DNA of 33,608 nt, taken from positions 1 to 33,608 of the forward strand of contig JANXXU010000010.1 of assembly GCA_025350465.1 (NCBI GenBank), given 5' to 3'. The translations under genes and the position numbers were made by a program. Each line of letters starts with the position of its first letter. Positions within the stretch are counted from its first letter, which is position 1. Of the stretch, positions 23,416 to 31,307 are shown one piece after another. The stretch is from Alphaproteobacteria bacterium (GTDB taxonomy: Bacteria; Pseudomonadota; Alphaproteobacteria; Micropepsales; Micropepsaceae). A model generated the notes under the pieces. That model saw only the letters and a program-made list of their open reading frames with translations. It made no database searches and was not told the origin of the DNA.

Positions 23416-25374
23416 TCACGAATCGCGCGCGGCAAGGCTCAGCATATCGCCCATGATGGCGTTGAGGTTGAAGTCCTTGGGCGTGTAGACGCCGGCAACG
23501 CCCGATTTCTTCAGCGCCGCCTCGTCCTCCGGCGGAATAATGCCGCCGACGATGACGGGCGTATCCTTCAATCCCGCCTTGGCGAGTTCGGCGAGCGTCT
23601 CTTGGACGAGCGCCTTGTGGCTGCCGGAGAGAATCGAAAGGCCGATGACGTGCGGGCGCTGCTTCTTGGCGGCGGCCGCGATCTCGACCGGCGTCAGGCG
23701 GATGCCGTCATACGACACCGCAAAGCCGCAATCGCGGGCACGCGAGGCGATTTGCTCGGCGCCGTTCGAGTGGCCGTCGAGCCCGGGCTTGGCGACGAGG
23801 AGCGCCGGAGCACGGCCGAGCTTGACGCCAAGCGCTTTCGCCTTCTCGCGCAGCGCGCCGATCGTCTCGTCATTGGAGAGGCGCGGGCCGCTCGCCACAC
23901 CGGTTGGCGCGCGGTACTCGCCAAACGCCGTGCGCAACACGCCGGCCCATTCGCCGGTGGTGACGCCGGCTTTGGCGCAGGCGATCGAGGGCGGCATGAT
24001 GTTGCGCTTTTCGCTCGCCGCTGCGCGAAGTTCGGCGAGTGCGCGATCGACGGCTTTGGCATCGCGCTTCGCACGCCAGGCATTGAGGCGATCGATCTGA
24101 TCGCGCTCGGCTTTCGGATCGACGGTGACGACGGCGCCCTCGCCCGAGACGAGCCCGGACTGCGCGCTCTCGCGATAGGCGTTGACGCCGACGACGATCT
24201 GCTCGCCGCTTTCGATCGCGGCGACGCGTGCGGCGTTGGCCTCGACGAGACGCTCTTTGAGGTAGCCGCTCTCGACCGCTTTCAGCGCACCGCCGAGCTG
24301 GTCGATGTGCGCGAGTTCGGCCTTGGTCTTGCGTTTCAGGTCTTCGACCTTGGCTGCGATCACCGGCGAGCCGTCGAAGATGTCGGCGAATTCGAGGATG
24401 TCGGTTTCATTGGCGAGGATCTGTTGCGCACGCAGCGACCACTGCTGATCCCACGGACGCGGCAGGCCGAGCGCTTCATTCCACGCCGGCAGCTGCACCG
24501 AACGGGCGCGCGCGTTCTTCGAGAGCGTCACCGCCAGCGTCTCCAAAAGAATGCGATAGACGTTGTTCTCCGGCTGTTGCTCGGTGAGGCCCAGCGAGTT
24601 CACCTGCACGCCGTAGCGGAAGAGGAGGTTCTTCGCGTCGCTGACGCCGTAGCGCGTGCGGCCGATTTCTTCCCACAAATCACCGAAGGCGCGCATCTTG
24701 CACATCTCGGTCAGGAAGCGGATGCCGGCGTTGACGAAGAAAGAGATACGCCCGAAGACGCGGCCGATGTCGCTCGCCGGCACTTGGCCGCCGTCGCGCA
24801 CGGCATCGAGAATGGCGATGGCGCTGGCGAGCGCGTAGCTCAGCTCCTGCACCGGCGTCGCGCCCGCTTCTTGCAGGTGATACGAGCAGACATTCACCGG
24901 ATTCCATTTCGGCAGCTCGCGATAGGTGAAGGCGATCGTGTCGGCGGTGAGGCGAAGCGACGGCGTCGGCGGAAAGATGTAGGTGCCGCGCGCGAGATAC
25001 TCCTTGATGATGTCGTTCTGGGTCGTGCCTTGCAGATCGGTGCGCGCGACGCCCTGCTCGTCGGCTACGGCAATGTAGAGCGCGAGCAGCCAGGGCGCCG
25101 TCGCGTTGATCGTCATCGAGGTGTTCATCGTCGAGAGCGGGATGGCGTCGAAGAGCATCCGCATGTCGCCCAGATGCGAAACGGGCACACCGACCTTGCC
25201 GACCTCACCCTTGGCGCGCGGATCGTCGCTGTCGTAACCGGTCTGCGTCGGCAGATCGAAGGCGACCGAAAGGCCGGTCTGGCCGCGGCTCAGATTCTCG
25301 CGATAGAGCGCGTTGGAGGCCTTGGCGGTCGAGTGGCCGGCGTAGGTGCGGAAGATCCAAGGTTTGTCGGCCAT
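23416..25374 (-). CDS. ecm: Ethylmalonyl-CoA mutase (B12-dependent)
   Basis: A 652-residue adenosylcobalamin-dependent mutase that converts (2R)-ethylmalonyl-CoA to (2S)-methylsuccinyl-CoA in the ethylmalonyl-CoA pathway. The N-terminal half is the acyl-CoA TIM barrel, beginning PWIFRTYAGHSTAKASNALYR, with GLSVAFDLPTQTGYDSD and MNTSMTINATAPWLLALY. The C-terminal B12 domain carries the base-off motif DxHxxG at 533-538 (DGHSNG), with His535 as the lower cobalt ligand, and SILSGSH and GGIIPPED further on. Similarity to the alphaproteobacterial enzymes (also called MeaA) is high along the whole length, which separates it from methylmalonyl-CoA mutase. The open frame upstream of 25374 is repeat-derived. 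The partner enzyme crotonyl-CoA carboxylase/reductase starts at 33011. Confidence 0.93.
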   Translation of the reverse strand: MADKPWIFRTYAGHSTAKASNALYRENLSRGQTGLSVAFDLPTQTGYDSDDPRAKGEVGKVGVPVSHLGDMRMLFDAIPLSTMNTSMTINATAPWLLALYIAVADEQGVARTDLQGTTQNDIIKEYLARGTYIFPPTPSLRLTADTIAFTYRELPKWNPVNVCSYHLQEAGATPVQELSYALASAIAILDAVRDGGQVPASDIGRVFGRISFFVNAGIRFLTEMCKMRAFGDLWEEIGRTRYGVSDAKNLLFRYGVQVNSLGLTEQQPENNVYRILLETLAVTLSKNARARSVQLPAWNEALGLPRPWDQQWSLRAQQILANETDILEFADIFDGSPVIAAKVEDLKRKTKAELAHIDQLGGALKAVESGYLKERLVEANAARVAAIESGEQIVVGVNAYRESAQSGLVSGEGAVVTVDPKAERDQIDRLNAWRAKRDAKAVDRALAELRAAASEKRNIMPPSIACAKAGVTTGEWAGVLRTAFGEYRAPTGVASGPRLSNDETIGALREKAKALGVKLGRAPALLVAKPGLDGHSNGAEQIASRARDCGFAVSYDGIRLTPVEIAAAAKKQRPHVIGLSILSGSHKALVQETLAELAKAGLKDTPVIVGGIIPPEDEAALKKSGVAGVYTPKDFNLNAIMGDMLSLAARDS

Positions 25375-25383
25375 TCGGCACTC

Positions 25384-25396
25384 GCTGCAATGCAGC
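25384..25396. promoter_or_regulatory. Short palindrome before ecm
   Basis: GCTGCA-A-TGCAGC is a perfect dyad 9 to 22 bases upstream of the ecm start. It may be an operator or a small leader hairpin. No cobalamin riboswitch is seen between here and the repeat at 25467. Confidence 0.25.
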
Positions 25397-25466
25397 AACG
25401 ATCTAACCGCAAGAGAGGGCTCGCCGCAATCAAGCGTCATGACGCGGGTTAACGCTGCCCTTCTAA

Positions 25467-25584
25467 CTGTCATCCCCGCGTAGGCGGGGATCCAGTTCTC
25501 TTCAGAAACACTCTTCCTATCGGAGCGCGTCACACGTACCAGTGCAAACTTCGTCCTGGGTCCCCGCCTTCGCGGGGATGACAG
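25467..25584. repeat. REP-like inverted pair, copy A
   Basis: Two palindromic units face each other: CTGTCATCCCCGCG at the left and CGCGGGGATGACAG at the right. Each has an internal GC-rich hairpin, with a spacer containing CTCTTCAGAAACACTCTTCCT. It is closely similar to the copy at 28165-28281. It lies in the 228-base gap between ecm and the alcohol dehydrogenase-like gene. Confidence 0.85.
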
Positions 25585-25602
25585 CTGAAGAGCGTATGAC
25601 TG

Positions 25603-26679
25603 TTACTTCACCCAGTCGTTGGTGAAGACGAGTTTGGGGCCCGAGTCGGTCATGGCCTCGGCGGCAGCTGAGAAGGGCACCACGCGCGACGTCACGTGTT
25701 CGGGATGGAAGTGGCCGGCGGCACAGGCGTCGAGCACGGCGGGGAGATTGCCGCGCGCTTCGACGCGGCCGGTGATGAAGGTGATGCCCTTGGAGTACAT
25801 CTTGACGAGCGGGAACGGCGTCGCCGGCGCGAAGTAGATCGCGACGCTGGTGCACACGCCGTTGGGCGCTGTCGATGAGATGACATAGTCGAGGGCGTCG
25901 GGATCGCCGCTGCCGTCGACGGTGATCTCGAACTGCTCGGGGCCACCGGTCGCGAGCGAGGTCGAGCGATTGGCTTTCGCCGTCTCGCGCCGCTCGGCCA
26001 AGTTCAACGGCTCGACCACGATGCCGAAGCGCGCGGCTGCGGCGCGGCGCACCGGGTCGTCGTCGAGATAGAGCACGCGCCCCGCGCCGAGGCATGCCGC
26101 AGCGCCGGCGGCATAAAGAGCGACGCTTTGCGCGAGGCCGCCGACGACGAGGACGTTGGCGCCGGGCCGCGCCTTCAAATGCGCAGCGACCGCGCGCCAG
26201 CCGTCGGGCACGTTGTCGGCGGCGCTGGCGACGGCGACGGGATGGAGGCCTTTCGGCAAACGCACCAGCATGTGGTCGGCGAACGGCACGTACATGAGGT
26301 CGGAAAGCGCGCCGCCGAATTCGCTGCCGCAGGCGGGCTTCAGGCCATAGGCGGCGCGAAAGGGAAAGGCCTCGCAGGTGTTCGTCCAGCCGCGCCGGCA
26401 GGTGGCACAACGGCCGCACGAGAGCTGGAAGGGAACGACGACGCGCTCGCCCGGCTTGACGCCGGCCTTGCTGCCCGCATCGACGACCTCGGCGACCGCT
26501 TCATGACCGAAGGCGAAGGGGCCCGCATAGGGCGCGAAGCCCGAGGCGATGTAGAGATCGAGGTCGCAGCGCGCGACGGCGAGCGGGCGCACGATCGCAT
26601 CGGTGTCGGCGTTGAGCTTCGGCGCGGGCACGTCCTGCAGTTCGAAGGTGTTGGGCTTGATGAAGGTGAGTTGGCGCAT
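25603..26679 (-). CDS. Zinc-dependent alcohol dehydrogenase-like protein
   Basis: A 358-residue medium-chain dehydrogenase/reductase. The catalytic zinc ligands are Cys38 in VARCDLD and His59-Glu60 in FGHEAVAEV. The structural zinc site is complete with Cys88, Cys91, Cys94 and Cys102 in CGRCATCRRGWTNTC. The nucleotide-binding turn is degenerate: VLVVGGLAQSVALYAAG replaces the usual GxGxxG. An Asp-rich LYLDDDPVRR follows, suggesting NAD preference. Its substrate is unknown. It starts three bases after the stop of a small membrane protein on the same strand, and a LysR gene is divergent from the pair, which points to LysR control. Confidence 0.87.
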   Translation of the reverse strand: MRQLTFIKPNTFELQDVPAPKLNADTDAIVRPLAVARCDLDLYIASGFAPYAGPFAFGHEAVAEVVDAGSKAGVKPGERVVVPFQLSCGRCATCRRGWTNTCEAFPFRAAYGLKPACGSEFGGALSDLMYVPFADHMLVRLPKGLHPVAVASAADNVPDGWRAVAAHLKARPGANVLVVGGLAQSVALYAAGAAACLGAGRVLYLDDDPVRRAAAARFGIVVEPLNLAERRETAKANRSTSLATGGPEQFEITVDGSGDPDALDYVISSTAPNGVCTSVAIYFAPATPFPLVKMYSKGITFITGRVEARGNLPAVLDACAAGHFHPEHVTSRVVPFSAAAEAMTDSGPKLVFTNDWVK

Positions 26680-26682
26680 GGC

Positions 26683-27102
26683 TTAGCTTTGGTCGGCGTT
26701 CGCGCGGACCCAGCGGCGCAAGAGAAACGCCGTGACGGCAAGGAATATCGCGGCGCCTAGGTGACGCGCGACGATGGCGATGGGCGCGCCCGATTTCGCC
26801 GTGACGATCGCATCGCCGAGCGGGATGACGACGGCGATAAGGGCGAACACCGCAAGCGTCTCGATATCGCGGCGAAGCAACATCGCCAGCGCGAAGAGAA
26901 CGAGGAACGCGGTGCGCGAGGCATAGACCAAGACGAAGCCGCTGTCGGCCGCATCGGCCAGCGGCAATCCGAGGCGCGTCGCAAAAGAAACCGGGTCGAG
27001 CACGGCGACGGCGGCGCTGAAGGCCAGATAGCCCGCCAAGGCCAGGACGGCCCACGCCCCGAAGGAAACCCAAGGATTGCGGCGCCAAACGGTCACGGCC
27101 AT
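26683..27102 (-). CDS. Small four-helix membrane protein, DUF4267-like
   Basis: A 139-residue protein with four hydrophobic segments (about 13-37, 58-80, 84-103, 113-132). The order of motifs GLPLADAADSGFVLVYASR, LLRRDIETLAVF and PLGDAIV resembles DUF4267 membrane proteins, whose function is unknown. The ATG at 27102 is preceded by GAAAGG at a somewhat long distance; the upstream frame is not protein-like. It is the first gene of the pair with the alcohol dehydrogenase-like gene and is divergent from the LysR regulator. Confidence 0.7.
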   Translation of the reverse strand: MAVTVWRRNPWVSFGAWAVLALAGYLAFSAAVAVLDPVSFATRLGLPLADAADSGFVLVYASRTAFLVLFALAMLLRRDIETLAVFALIAVVIPLGDAIVTAKSGAPIAIVARHLGAAIFLAVTAFLLRRWVRANADQS

Positions 27103-27194
27103 GATGATTATCGCCTTTCGTCCGCAGAACCCCGCGGGTAGCTGCAAGCGGACACCGGCGGGGGCGAAATCACAAACGCGCTTTTCTTTCGATG

Positions 27195-27211
27195 GATGAA
27201 ATGATTTCATC
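27195..27211. promoter_or_regulatory. LysR-type T-N11-A palindrome
   Basis: GATGAAAT-G-ATTTCATC is a perfect 17-base dyad containing the T-N11-A pattern (T27197 to A27209) that LysR regulators recognise. It sits between the LysR gene and the divergent membrane protein/dehydrogenase pair, ending seven bases before the LysR ATG. It is probably the site for autoregulation and control of the divergent operon. Confidence 0.65.
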
Positions 27212-27217
27212 TGTCGC

Positions 27218-28159
27218 ATGGCACGACCCGAACCCATGCCGCCCTTGACCGCCTTGCGCGCCTTCGTTGCGGCGGGGAGCCACGGCAGTTTTCAAGACGC
27301 GGCGCGCGAGCTCGGCGTCACGCCGTCGGCGATCAGCCATCAGGTGCGCGCGCTTGAGGCGTGGCTCGAAGCGCCGTTGTTCACGCGCACGGCGCGGCAA
27401 GTCACGCTGACGGCGAAGGGCCGGCGCTTTCTGAAAGATATCGAAGGCGCGTTCATGCGCATCCGTAAAGGTGCCGATCGCGTGCGCGGCGACGGGCGCA
27501 AGGCACGGCTGCGGGTCAGCGCCCTGCCCCTTTTCACCAGCGCGTGGTTGATCCCGCGCTTGGCCGATTTCGAGGAGCGCCATCCGGAGATCACGCTGGC
27601 GATCGAGACGTCGAACCGCATCGCCGATTTCGAGCGCGACGATATCGACGTCGGGATCCGCAATCTACGCGCGCCGACGCCGGGCCTCTCGGTGCGCAAA
27701 CTGCTCGACGTGCGCCCGGTGCCGTTGTGCGCCCGCAAGCTCACGATCGGTGCGAATGCGTTGCGCCGGCCGCGCGATCTGGCGAACCACGCGCTCATCC
27801 ATATCTCGGCGCGGCCGGAGTCGTGGCGCGATTGGCTCACCGCAATCGGCCTTGGCGATCTGAAACCGAAGCGCGACCTGACCTTCGATACAGTGCCCGC
27901 CGCACTCGAAGCAGCGGCGCGCGGGCACGGCGTGACGTTGGGCATGAGCCCGCTTGTCTGGGAGGCGCCGATCGCCGCCTCTCTCGTCGTGCCGTTCGCG
28001 CCGGCGGTCGATGTCGCCTCGTCCTATTACATCGTGCATCGCAAGGCCGACGCGGCGCGCCCCGAGGTGAAGGCCTTCGTCGATTGGCTGACGGCGGAGA
28101 TGGCGCGCTTCGTGCGCTCGCGCCCGCAAGTGCCGAAGACGGCGCTGGCGCGCGAGTGA
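27218..28159 (+). CDS. LysR-family regulator, GcvA-like
   Basis: A 313-residue LysR regulator. The N-terminal helix-turn-helix (about 10-68) reads LTALRAFVAAGSHGSFQDAARELGVTPSAISHQVRALEAWL, the standard form of the GcvA-like branch. The following LFTRTARQVTLTAKG is also typical. The effector domain fills residues about 95-300. The true start may be the ATG at 27218 or the one at 27236; neither has a good ribosome-binding site, and the palindrome ends close to the first, so a leaderless transcript is possible. It diverges from the DUF4267/alcohol dehydrogenase pair, its likely targets. The effector is unknown. Confidence 0.93.
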   Translation: MARPEPMPPLTALRAFVAAGSHGSFQDAARELGVTPSAISHQVRALEAWLEAPLFTRTARQVTLTAKGRRFLKDIEGAFMRIRKGADRVRGDGRKARLRVSALPLFTSAWLIPRLADFEERHPEITLAIETSNRIADFERDDIDVGIRNLRAPTPGLSVRKLLDVRPVPLCARKLTIGANALRRPRDLANHALIHISARPESWRDWLTAIGLGDLKPKRDLTFDTVPAALEAAARGHGVTLGMSPLVWEAPIAASLVVPFAPAVDVASSYYIVHRKADAARPEVKAFVDWLTAEMARFVRSRPQVPKTALARE

Positions 28160-28164
28160 CTCAG

Positions 28165-28281
28165 CTGTCATCCCCGCGGAGGCGGGGACCCAGTCCTCTT
28201 CAGAAAGACTCTTCCTGTCTGTGCGTGTCATACGCGCGGAGCAGACTTCGCCCTGGGTCCCCGCCTCCGCGGGGATGACAG
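28165..28281. repeat. REP-like inverted pair, copy B
   Basis: It has the same layout as copy A: CTGTCATCCCCGCG at the left, CGCGGGGATGACAG at the right, and the spacer CTCTTCAGAAAGACTCTTCCT. It fills the gap after the LysR stop. The remaining bases to 28399 hold the leader of the next gene. Confidence 0.85.
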
Positions 28282-28399
28282 GTGAGGATGTGTGGGTTCG
28301 CTGAGTTCTCAAACGAAGTGCAACACCAATAAGGGTGTGGCGGTTGACGCGACGCAAAGGGTCGGATCGAATTGGACCGGCATCGGAAGGATCATGCAG

Positions 28400-29305
28400 A
28401 TGAGACTGTTCAAGCTTGCGGTGGCGTTGGTGCTGGCGTGCGTCGCCGCGGCGGCGCCGGCGCTGAGCAAGGCGCATCTGACGCCGGCGCAGGAGTGGGA
28501 GGCGTGGCGCAAATCCGAGAACGCGGGCTGGTCGAGCGAGAAATACGCGCTCTTGAAGATCGACGATGCCGTCTATCTCAAGCCCGGCGAGACGGCGTCG
28601 CTCTCGAGCGGGCGCGAGCCGGTGCTGCACTACAAATTCACGCTTGGCGCGGCGGTGGCGCCGGCGACGCTGAGTGTCGCTTACGCCGAGCCGAATGCGA
28701 TCGTGACGCGGGGCGGCAAAGCAAAGACCTATAAGCTCAGCGAGAAGACCGTGCATATGCCGCTCGGCCATGGCATCGAGTTCGGGATGAAGCTCGCGCA
28801 AGTGACGCCGGGCAAAATGGGCCTGCGCGCCTTCGTCTATAATCAGGCCAATCCGCTCGCGAAGGAATTCAAAGGCCTCGACCATTTTCCGTTCGATCCG
28901 GCGTTCGTGATTACGGCCGCGTTCGAACCGGCGGCGAAAATCGAAGGCGTCGATTTCCAGACCTCGCGCGGCTGGTACAAGCGTTTCTATCGCGCCGGGT
29001 TTGCGGTCTTCACGCTGGAGGCCAAGAGCGTGCGCCTGCCGCTCTATTCCGACAGCGACGATCCGAAAAAGATCAAGGATCTCTCGGCGTTCTTCCTCGA
29101 CGATTTGACGGGCAAGGAGACTTACGGCGTCGGGCGCTATGTCAACATCGACCTCAAGTCGTTTCCGCCGCAGAAGCTGACGATCGATTTCAACCGCGCC
29201 TATAACCCGAACTGCGCGCGCTCGCCGCACTACAACTGCCCGGTGGCGACGGACACGATTCCGGTGGCGATTAGGGCGGGTGAAAAGAAACCGCCGGGGC
29301 ATTGA
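28400..29305 (+). CDS. DUF1684-family exported protein
   Basis: A 301-residue protein with a signal peptide (MRLFKLAVALVLACVAAAAPALSKA). The body matches DUF1684: an N-terminal EEWRKSE-like segment (EWEAWRKSENAGW), a central barrel-like domain and the C-terminal signature IDFNRAYNPNCARSPHYNCPV followed by PVAIRAGEK. Function of the family is unknown. The ATG at 28400 has GGAAGGA eight bases upstream; an ATG two codons earlier is too close to that site. Export is unusual for many DUF1684 proteins that I recall as cytoplasmic, so the leader deserves a check. Confidence 0.78.
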   Translation: MRLFKLAVALVLACVAAAAPALSKAHLTPAQEWEAWRKSENAGWSSEKYALLKIDDAVYLKPGETASLSSGREPVLHYKFTLGAAVAPATLSVAYAEPNAIVTRGGKAKTYKLSEKTVHMPLGHGIEFGMKLAQVTPGKMGLRAFVYNQANPLAKEFKGLDHFPFDPAFVITAAFEPAAKIEGVDFQTSRGWYKRFYRAGFAVFTLEAKSVRLPLYSDSDDPKKIKDLSAFFLDDLTGKETYGVGRYVNIDLKSFPPQKLTIDFNRAYNPNCARSPHYNCPVATDTIPVAIRAGEKKPPGH

Positions 29306-29317
29306 GGCTGCCCCCAA

Positions 29318-29331
29318 CTGTCATCCCCGCC
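29318..29331. repeat. REP-like half unit, copy C
   Basis: CTGTCATCCCCGCC matches the left end of copies A and B and then stops matching. It lies in the 40-base gap between the DUF1684 gene and the convergent cyclase gene and is a truncated copy. Confidence 0.6.
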
Positions 29332-29345
29332 CCCGGGTCGCGGCC

Positions 29346-30173
29346 TTACCCCAGTTCGACGCGGTGCACTTGCAGGGGTTCGTCGAAGCCCTTCAACGTC
29401 ACCGGGCCCATGCAGTGCAGGCGCAGCGTTTTGCCGGCGCAGAGTTCGGCGACGACGTTGGAGACCAGGATGTGGTCGGGCTCGGCGTAGGCGCACAGGC
29501 GCGCGGCCAGCTGCACGGTCGAGCCGAAGAAATCGTTGTGACGTTCGATCGGTTCGCCGGCGGCAATGCCGATGCGCACGTGCAGCGGCAGATCGGGGCG
29601 GGAGGCGCGATGGCGCGCCAGATCGTGCTGAACCTTGACGCCGCAGCGAATGCCCGAAGCGGCGGAGAAGAAGGCCGCCATGATGCCGTCGCCGGTGTGC
29701 TTCACTTCGTGCCCGCCCAAGCCGGCGAGCGCGTCGCGCACGATGCGATCGTGGGCTTCGACCATCTCCATCGCCGCGTCGTCGCCGAGGCGCTGCGTCA
29801 GGCTCGTCGAGCCGACGATGTCGGTGAAGAGCACGGTGCGGGTGCCTGGATCGAGCTCGCTGCTTCCCGGCGCGCGCACGGCGCCGCCTTCGTCGACTTC
29901 GGACGCGCCCATGAAGGCGTCGGCGACCTCCGGTGTCACCTCCATGACTTTCGACGCGACCATGCCGTGGGCCTCGCGATGCACCGCGATCGCCGCTTCG
30001 GCGCTCGGCGCCGTGCACATGCAGAAGCCTCTGCCGCTCTTCAGATTCAGCCAGTATTTGAGATATTCGACGCCGTGCTTGGCCTGAACTTGCACGTCGA
30101 GCTCATGAGCCTGGGCGAGGTTCGTGGCGGTCACGCCGTCGGGCAGCTCGTGAATGTCGATATAGGTCGGCAT
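29346..30173 (-). CDS. DUF4242 domain fused to class III adenylate/guanylate cyclase domain
   Basis: A 275-residue soluble protein of two parts. Residues 1-80 are a DUF4242 ferredoxin-like domain (YIDIHELPDGVTATNLAQAH, with EYLKYW and AAIAVHREAHG), a family that includes small nickel-binding proteins. Residues about 108-275 are a class III nucleotidyl cyclase domain. The two metal Asp residues are Asp118 in LFTDIVGST and Asp162 in HTGDGIMAAF, and Lys158 fits the purine-selecting position. The transition-state Arg225 is present in VQLAAR, but the usual Asn is Gln221. It probably makes cAMP or cGMP in response to something sensed by the first domain; activity is uncertain because of the Gln. 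A GC-rich hairpin lies in its leader. Confidence 0.85.
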   Translation of the reverse strand: MPTYIDIHELPDGVTATNLAQAHELDVQVQAKHGVEYLKYWLNLKSGRGFCMCTAPSAEAAIAVHREAHGMVASKVMEVTPEVADAFMGASEVDEGGAVRAPGSSELDPGTRTVLFTDIVGSTSLTQRLGDDAAMEMVEAHDRIVRDALAGLGGHEVKHTGDGIMAAFFSAASGIRCGVKVQHDLARHRASRPDLPLHVRIGIAAGEPIERHNDFFGSTVQLAARLCAYAEPDHILVSNVVAELCAGKTLRLHCMGPVTLKGFDEPLQVHRVELG

Positions 30174-30192
30174 CTGTCCATCTCTCGGGTCG

Positions 30193-30209
30193 CGCGGGGC
30201 CGCCCCGCG
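30193..30209. terminator. GC hairpin ahead of the cyclase gene
   Basis: CGCGGGG and CCCCGCG form a seven-pair stem with a three-base loop, 20 bases upstream of the cyclase start and downstream of the small secreted protein gene on the same strand. There is no T run. It could partly end transcription from upstream or modulate translation of the cyclase. Confidence 0.35.
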
Positions 30210-30247
30210 AGTATGCAACGTTTGGCGCCCGGTGAGAAATGCCGGCT

Positions 30248-30454
30248 CTAATGCGGCGCGGCGGTGCCCGGATCGGGCGGCGGCATGACGCAGACCTTGG
30301 TCTTGCCGTCGCTCTGGACGACGACCTTGCCGCCCATCTTGATGCACTGCGCCTCGTCGGCCGGCGTCAGCAGCACCCTGAGCGCGGCATTGGCGGTCGG
30401 ACCGCAAAGGCCGACGGCGGCGACGACAAAAAGGAACTCGCGAAGTCGCTTCAT
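30248..30454 (-). CDS. Small exported protein
   Basis: A 68-residue protein I do not recognise. It has a signal peptide (MKRLREFLFVVAAVGLCGPTANA) and a mature part of about 45 residues with two Cys residues (EAQCIKMGGK and TKVCVMPPP), able to form one disulfide, and a Pro-rich end. The ATG at 30454 fits the signal peptide. It lies 74 bases before the cyclase gene on the same strand. A longer frame to 30538 has no protein-like start. Confidence 0.55.
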   Translation of the reverse strand: MKRLREFLFVVAAVGLCGPTANAALRVLLTPADEAQCIKMGGKVVVQSDGKTKVCVMPPPDPGTAAPH

Positions 30455-30521
30455 CGAAACACCTACCGATTGAGCGGGCGATCGTAGCATAAGGCATGGG
30501 ACCAATTGTGGCGGCGTCAGA

Positions 30522-30635
30522 ATGGCGAAGAAACGCAAACCCTATTCCGGCGTGCTGGTGAAGCCGGTGGTGGTTCCGCCGTTCAAGCACACGCTCCTTT
30601 CCGACGGCCGCCGAACCAGAATACGGCTCGGTTAA
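30522..30635 (+). CDS. Small basic protein ORF, 37 codons
   Basis: ATG at 30522 opens MAKKRKPYSGVLVKPVVVPP and ends ...RRTRIRLG before TAA. It is very basic, with no signal peptide, and its codons favour G or C in the third position as the real genes here do. No strong ribosome-binding site is visible. It lies in the gap between two minus-strand genes. It could be a genuine small conserved protein; no family is recognised. Confidence 0.4.
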   Translation: MAKKRKPYSGVLVKPVVVPPFKHTLLSDGRRTRIRLG

Positions 30636-30691
30636 TTCGTCCTCGAAACATGCTTCGCGCCCGGATCGACCGCTAGTCTACCGGCGACGGC

Positions 30692-31174
30692 TTACGTCGG
30701 TAGTCCGCCCTTGAGTTTGAGGATCCAGCGCATGCACGTGTGTCCGAAGTCGACGCCGGCGCCGTACATCATCGGGCAGGCACCAGCGATCACGCTGATA
30801 TCATGTTGACGGCAGTACTCGACTGCCGCCGGCGAGACACTCGATCCCTTGCCTATGGATTGGTGCATCCAAACGCGGCGGACCCCGGCAGCGCTGCAGT
30901 CGCGCACGATCCGCTCGGTGGTCTCAGGTCGCGTGATGATCACAACGCCGTCGACCCCGCCCGTGATCGATTGCAGGTCGGGATAACAGCGATCGCCCTC
31001 GAAGGTCTGCATGTGGGGATTGACGGGGAATACGTCGTGCTCGGCCGTCTTCAATCGGCGATAGATCGCATTGCCGACCGGGTGGCGGCCGTTGTCGCTC
31101 GACACGCCCACAACGGCGATACGCTTCTGAGCCAGAAAGTCGTGTATTTTCGTTTCGAGGGTTGTCGTCTTCAT
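30692..31174 (-). CDS. CoA-binding domain protein (YccU-like)
   Basis: A 160-residue cytoplasmic protein made of one Rossmann-like CoA-binding domain. The nucleotide loop is RIAVVGVSSDNGRHPVGNAIYRRL (about 18-41), followed by VFPVNPH and DGVVIITRPE as in succinyl-CoA synthetase-like CoA-binding domains. RRVWMHQSIG and GACPMMYG are family blocks of the YccU type. The exact role is unknown. The upstream region holds a perfect TTGAT-N4-ATCAA site at 31267-31280, suggesting control by oxygen limitation. It is a single gene; the next gene upstream on the same strand ends at 31308. Confidence 0.87.
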   Translation of the reverse strand: MKTTTLETKIHDFLAQKRIAVVGVSSDNGRHPVGNAIYRRLKTAEHDVFPVNPHMQTFEGDRCYPDLQSITGGVDGVVIITRPETTERIVRDCSAAGVRRVWMHQSIGKGSSVSPAAVEYCRQHDISVIAGACPMMYGAGVDFGHTCMRWILKLKGGLPT

Positions 31175-31266
31175 CGCTTTTCACCAAAGAAGAGGAGCAA
31201 TCCCCGCCCGTTTGGCTATCCATTTGGCGCGCGATTTCAAGATCGTCTCACGCGGCCGACTGGTCA

Positions 31267-31280
31267 TTGATCCAAATCAA
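31267..31280. promoter_or_regulatory. FNR/FixK-type box
   Basis: TTGAT-CCAA-ATCAA matches the FNR/FixK/Anr consensus exactly. It is 92 bases upstream of the CoA-binding protein start on the minus strand, in the 133-base gap 31175-31307. At the usual class II spacing the transcript would begin near 31232. Confidence 0.65.
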
Positions 31281-31307
31281 CGTTCGCGAGGCTGGGCAGC
31301 GCCGTGC

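Noticed and set aside
23602-25452. 616-codon plus-strand open frame
   Set aside because: It is antisense to ecm, a shadow of GC-rich codon bias, with Arg/Ala-rich sequence and no family.
25460-25533. N-terminal extension of the ecm frame containing NWIPAYAGMT
   Set aside because: The peptide is translation of the REP-like repeat; the family start is at 25374.
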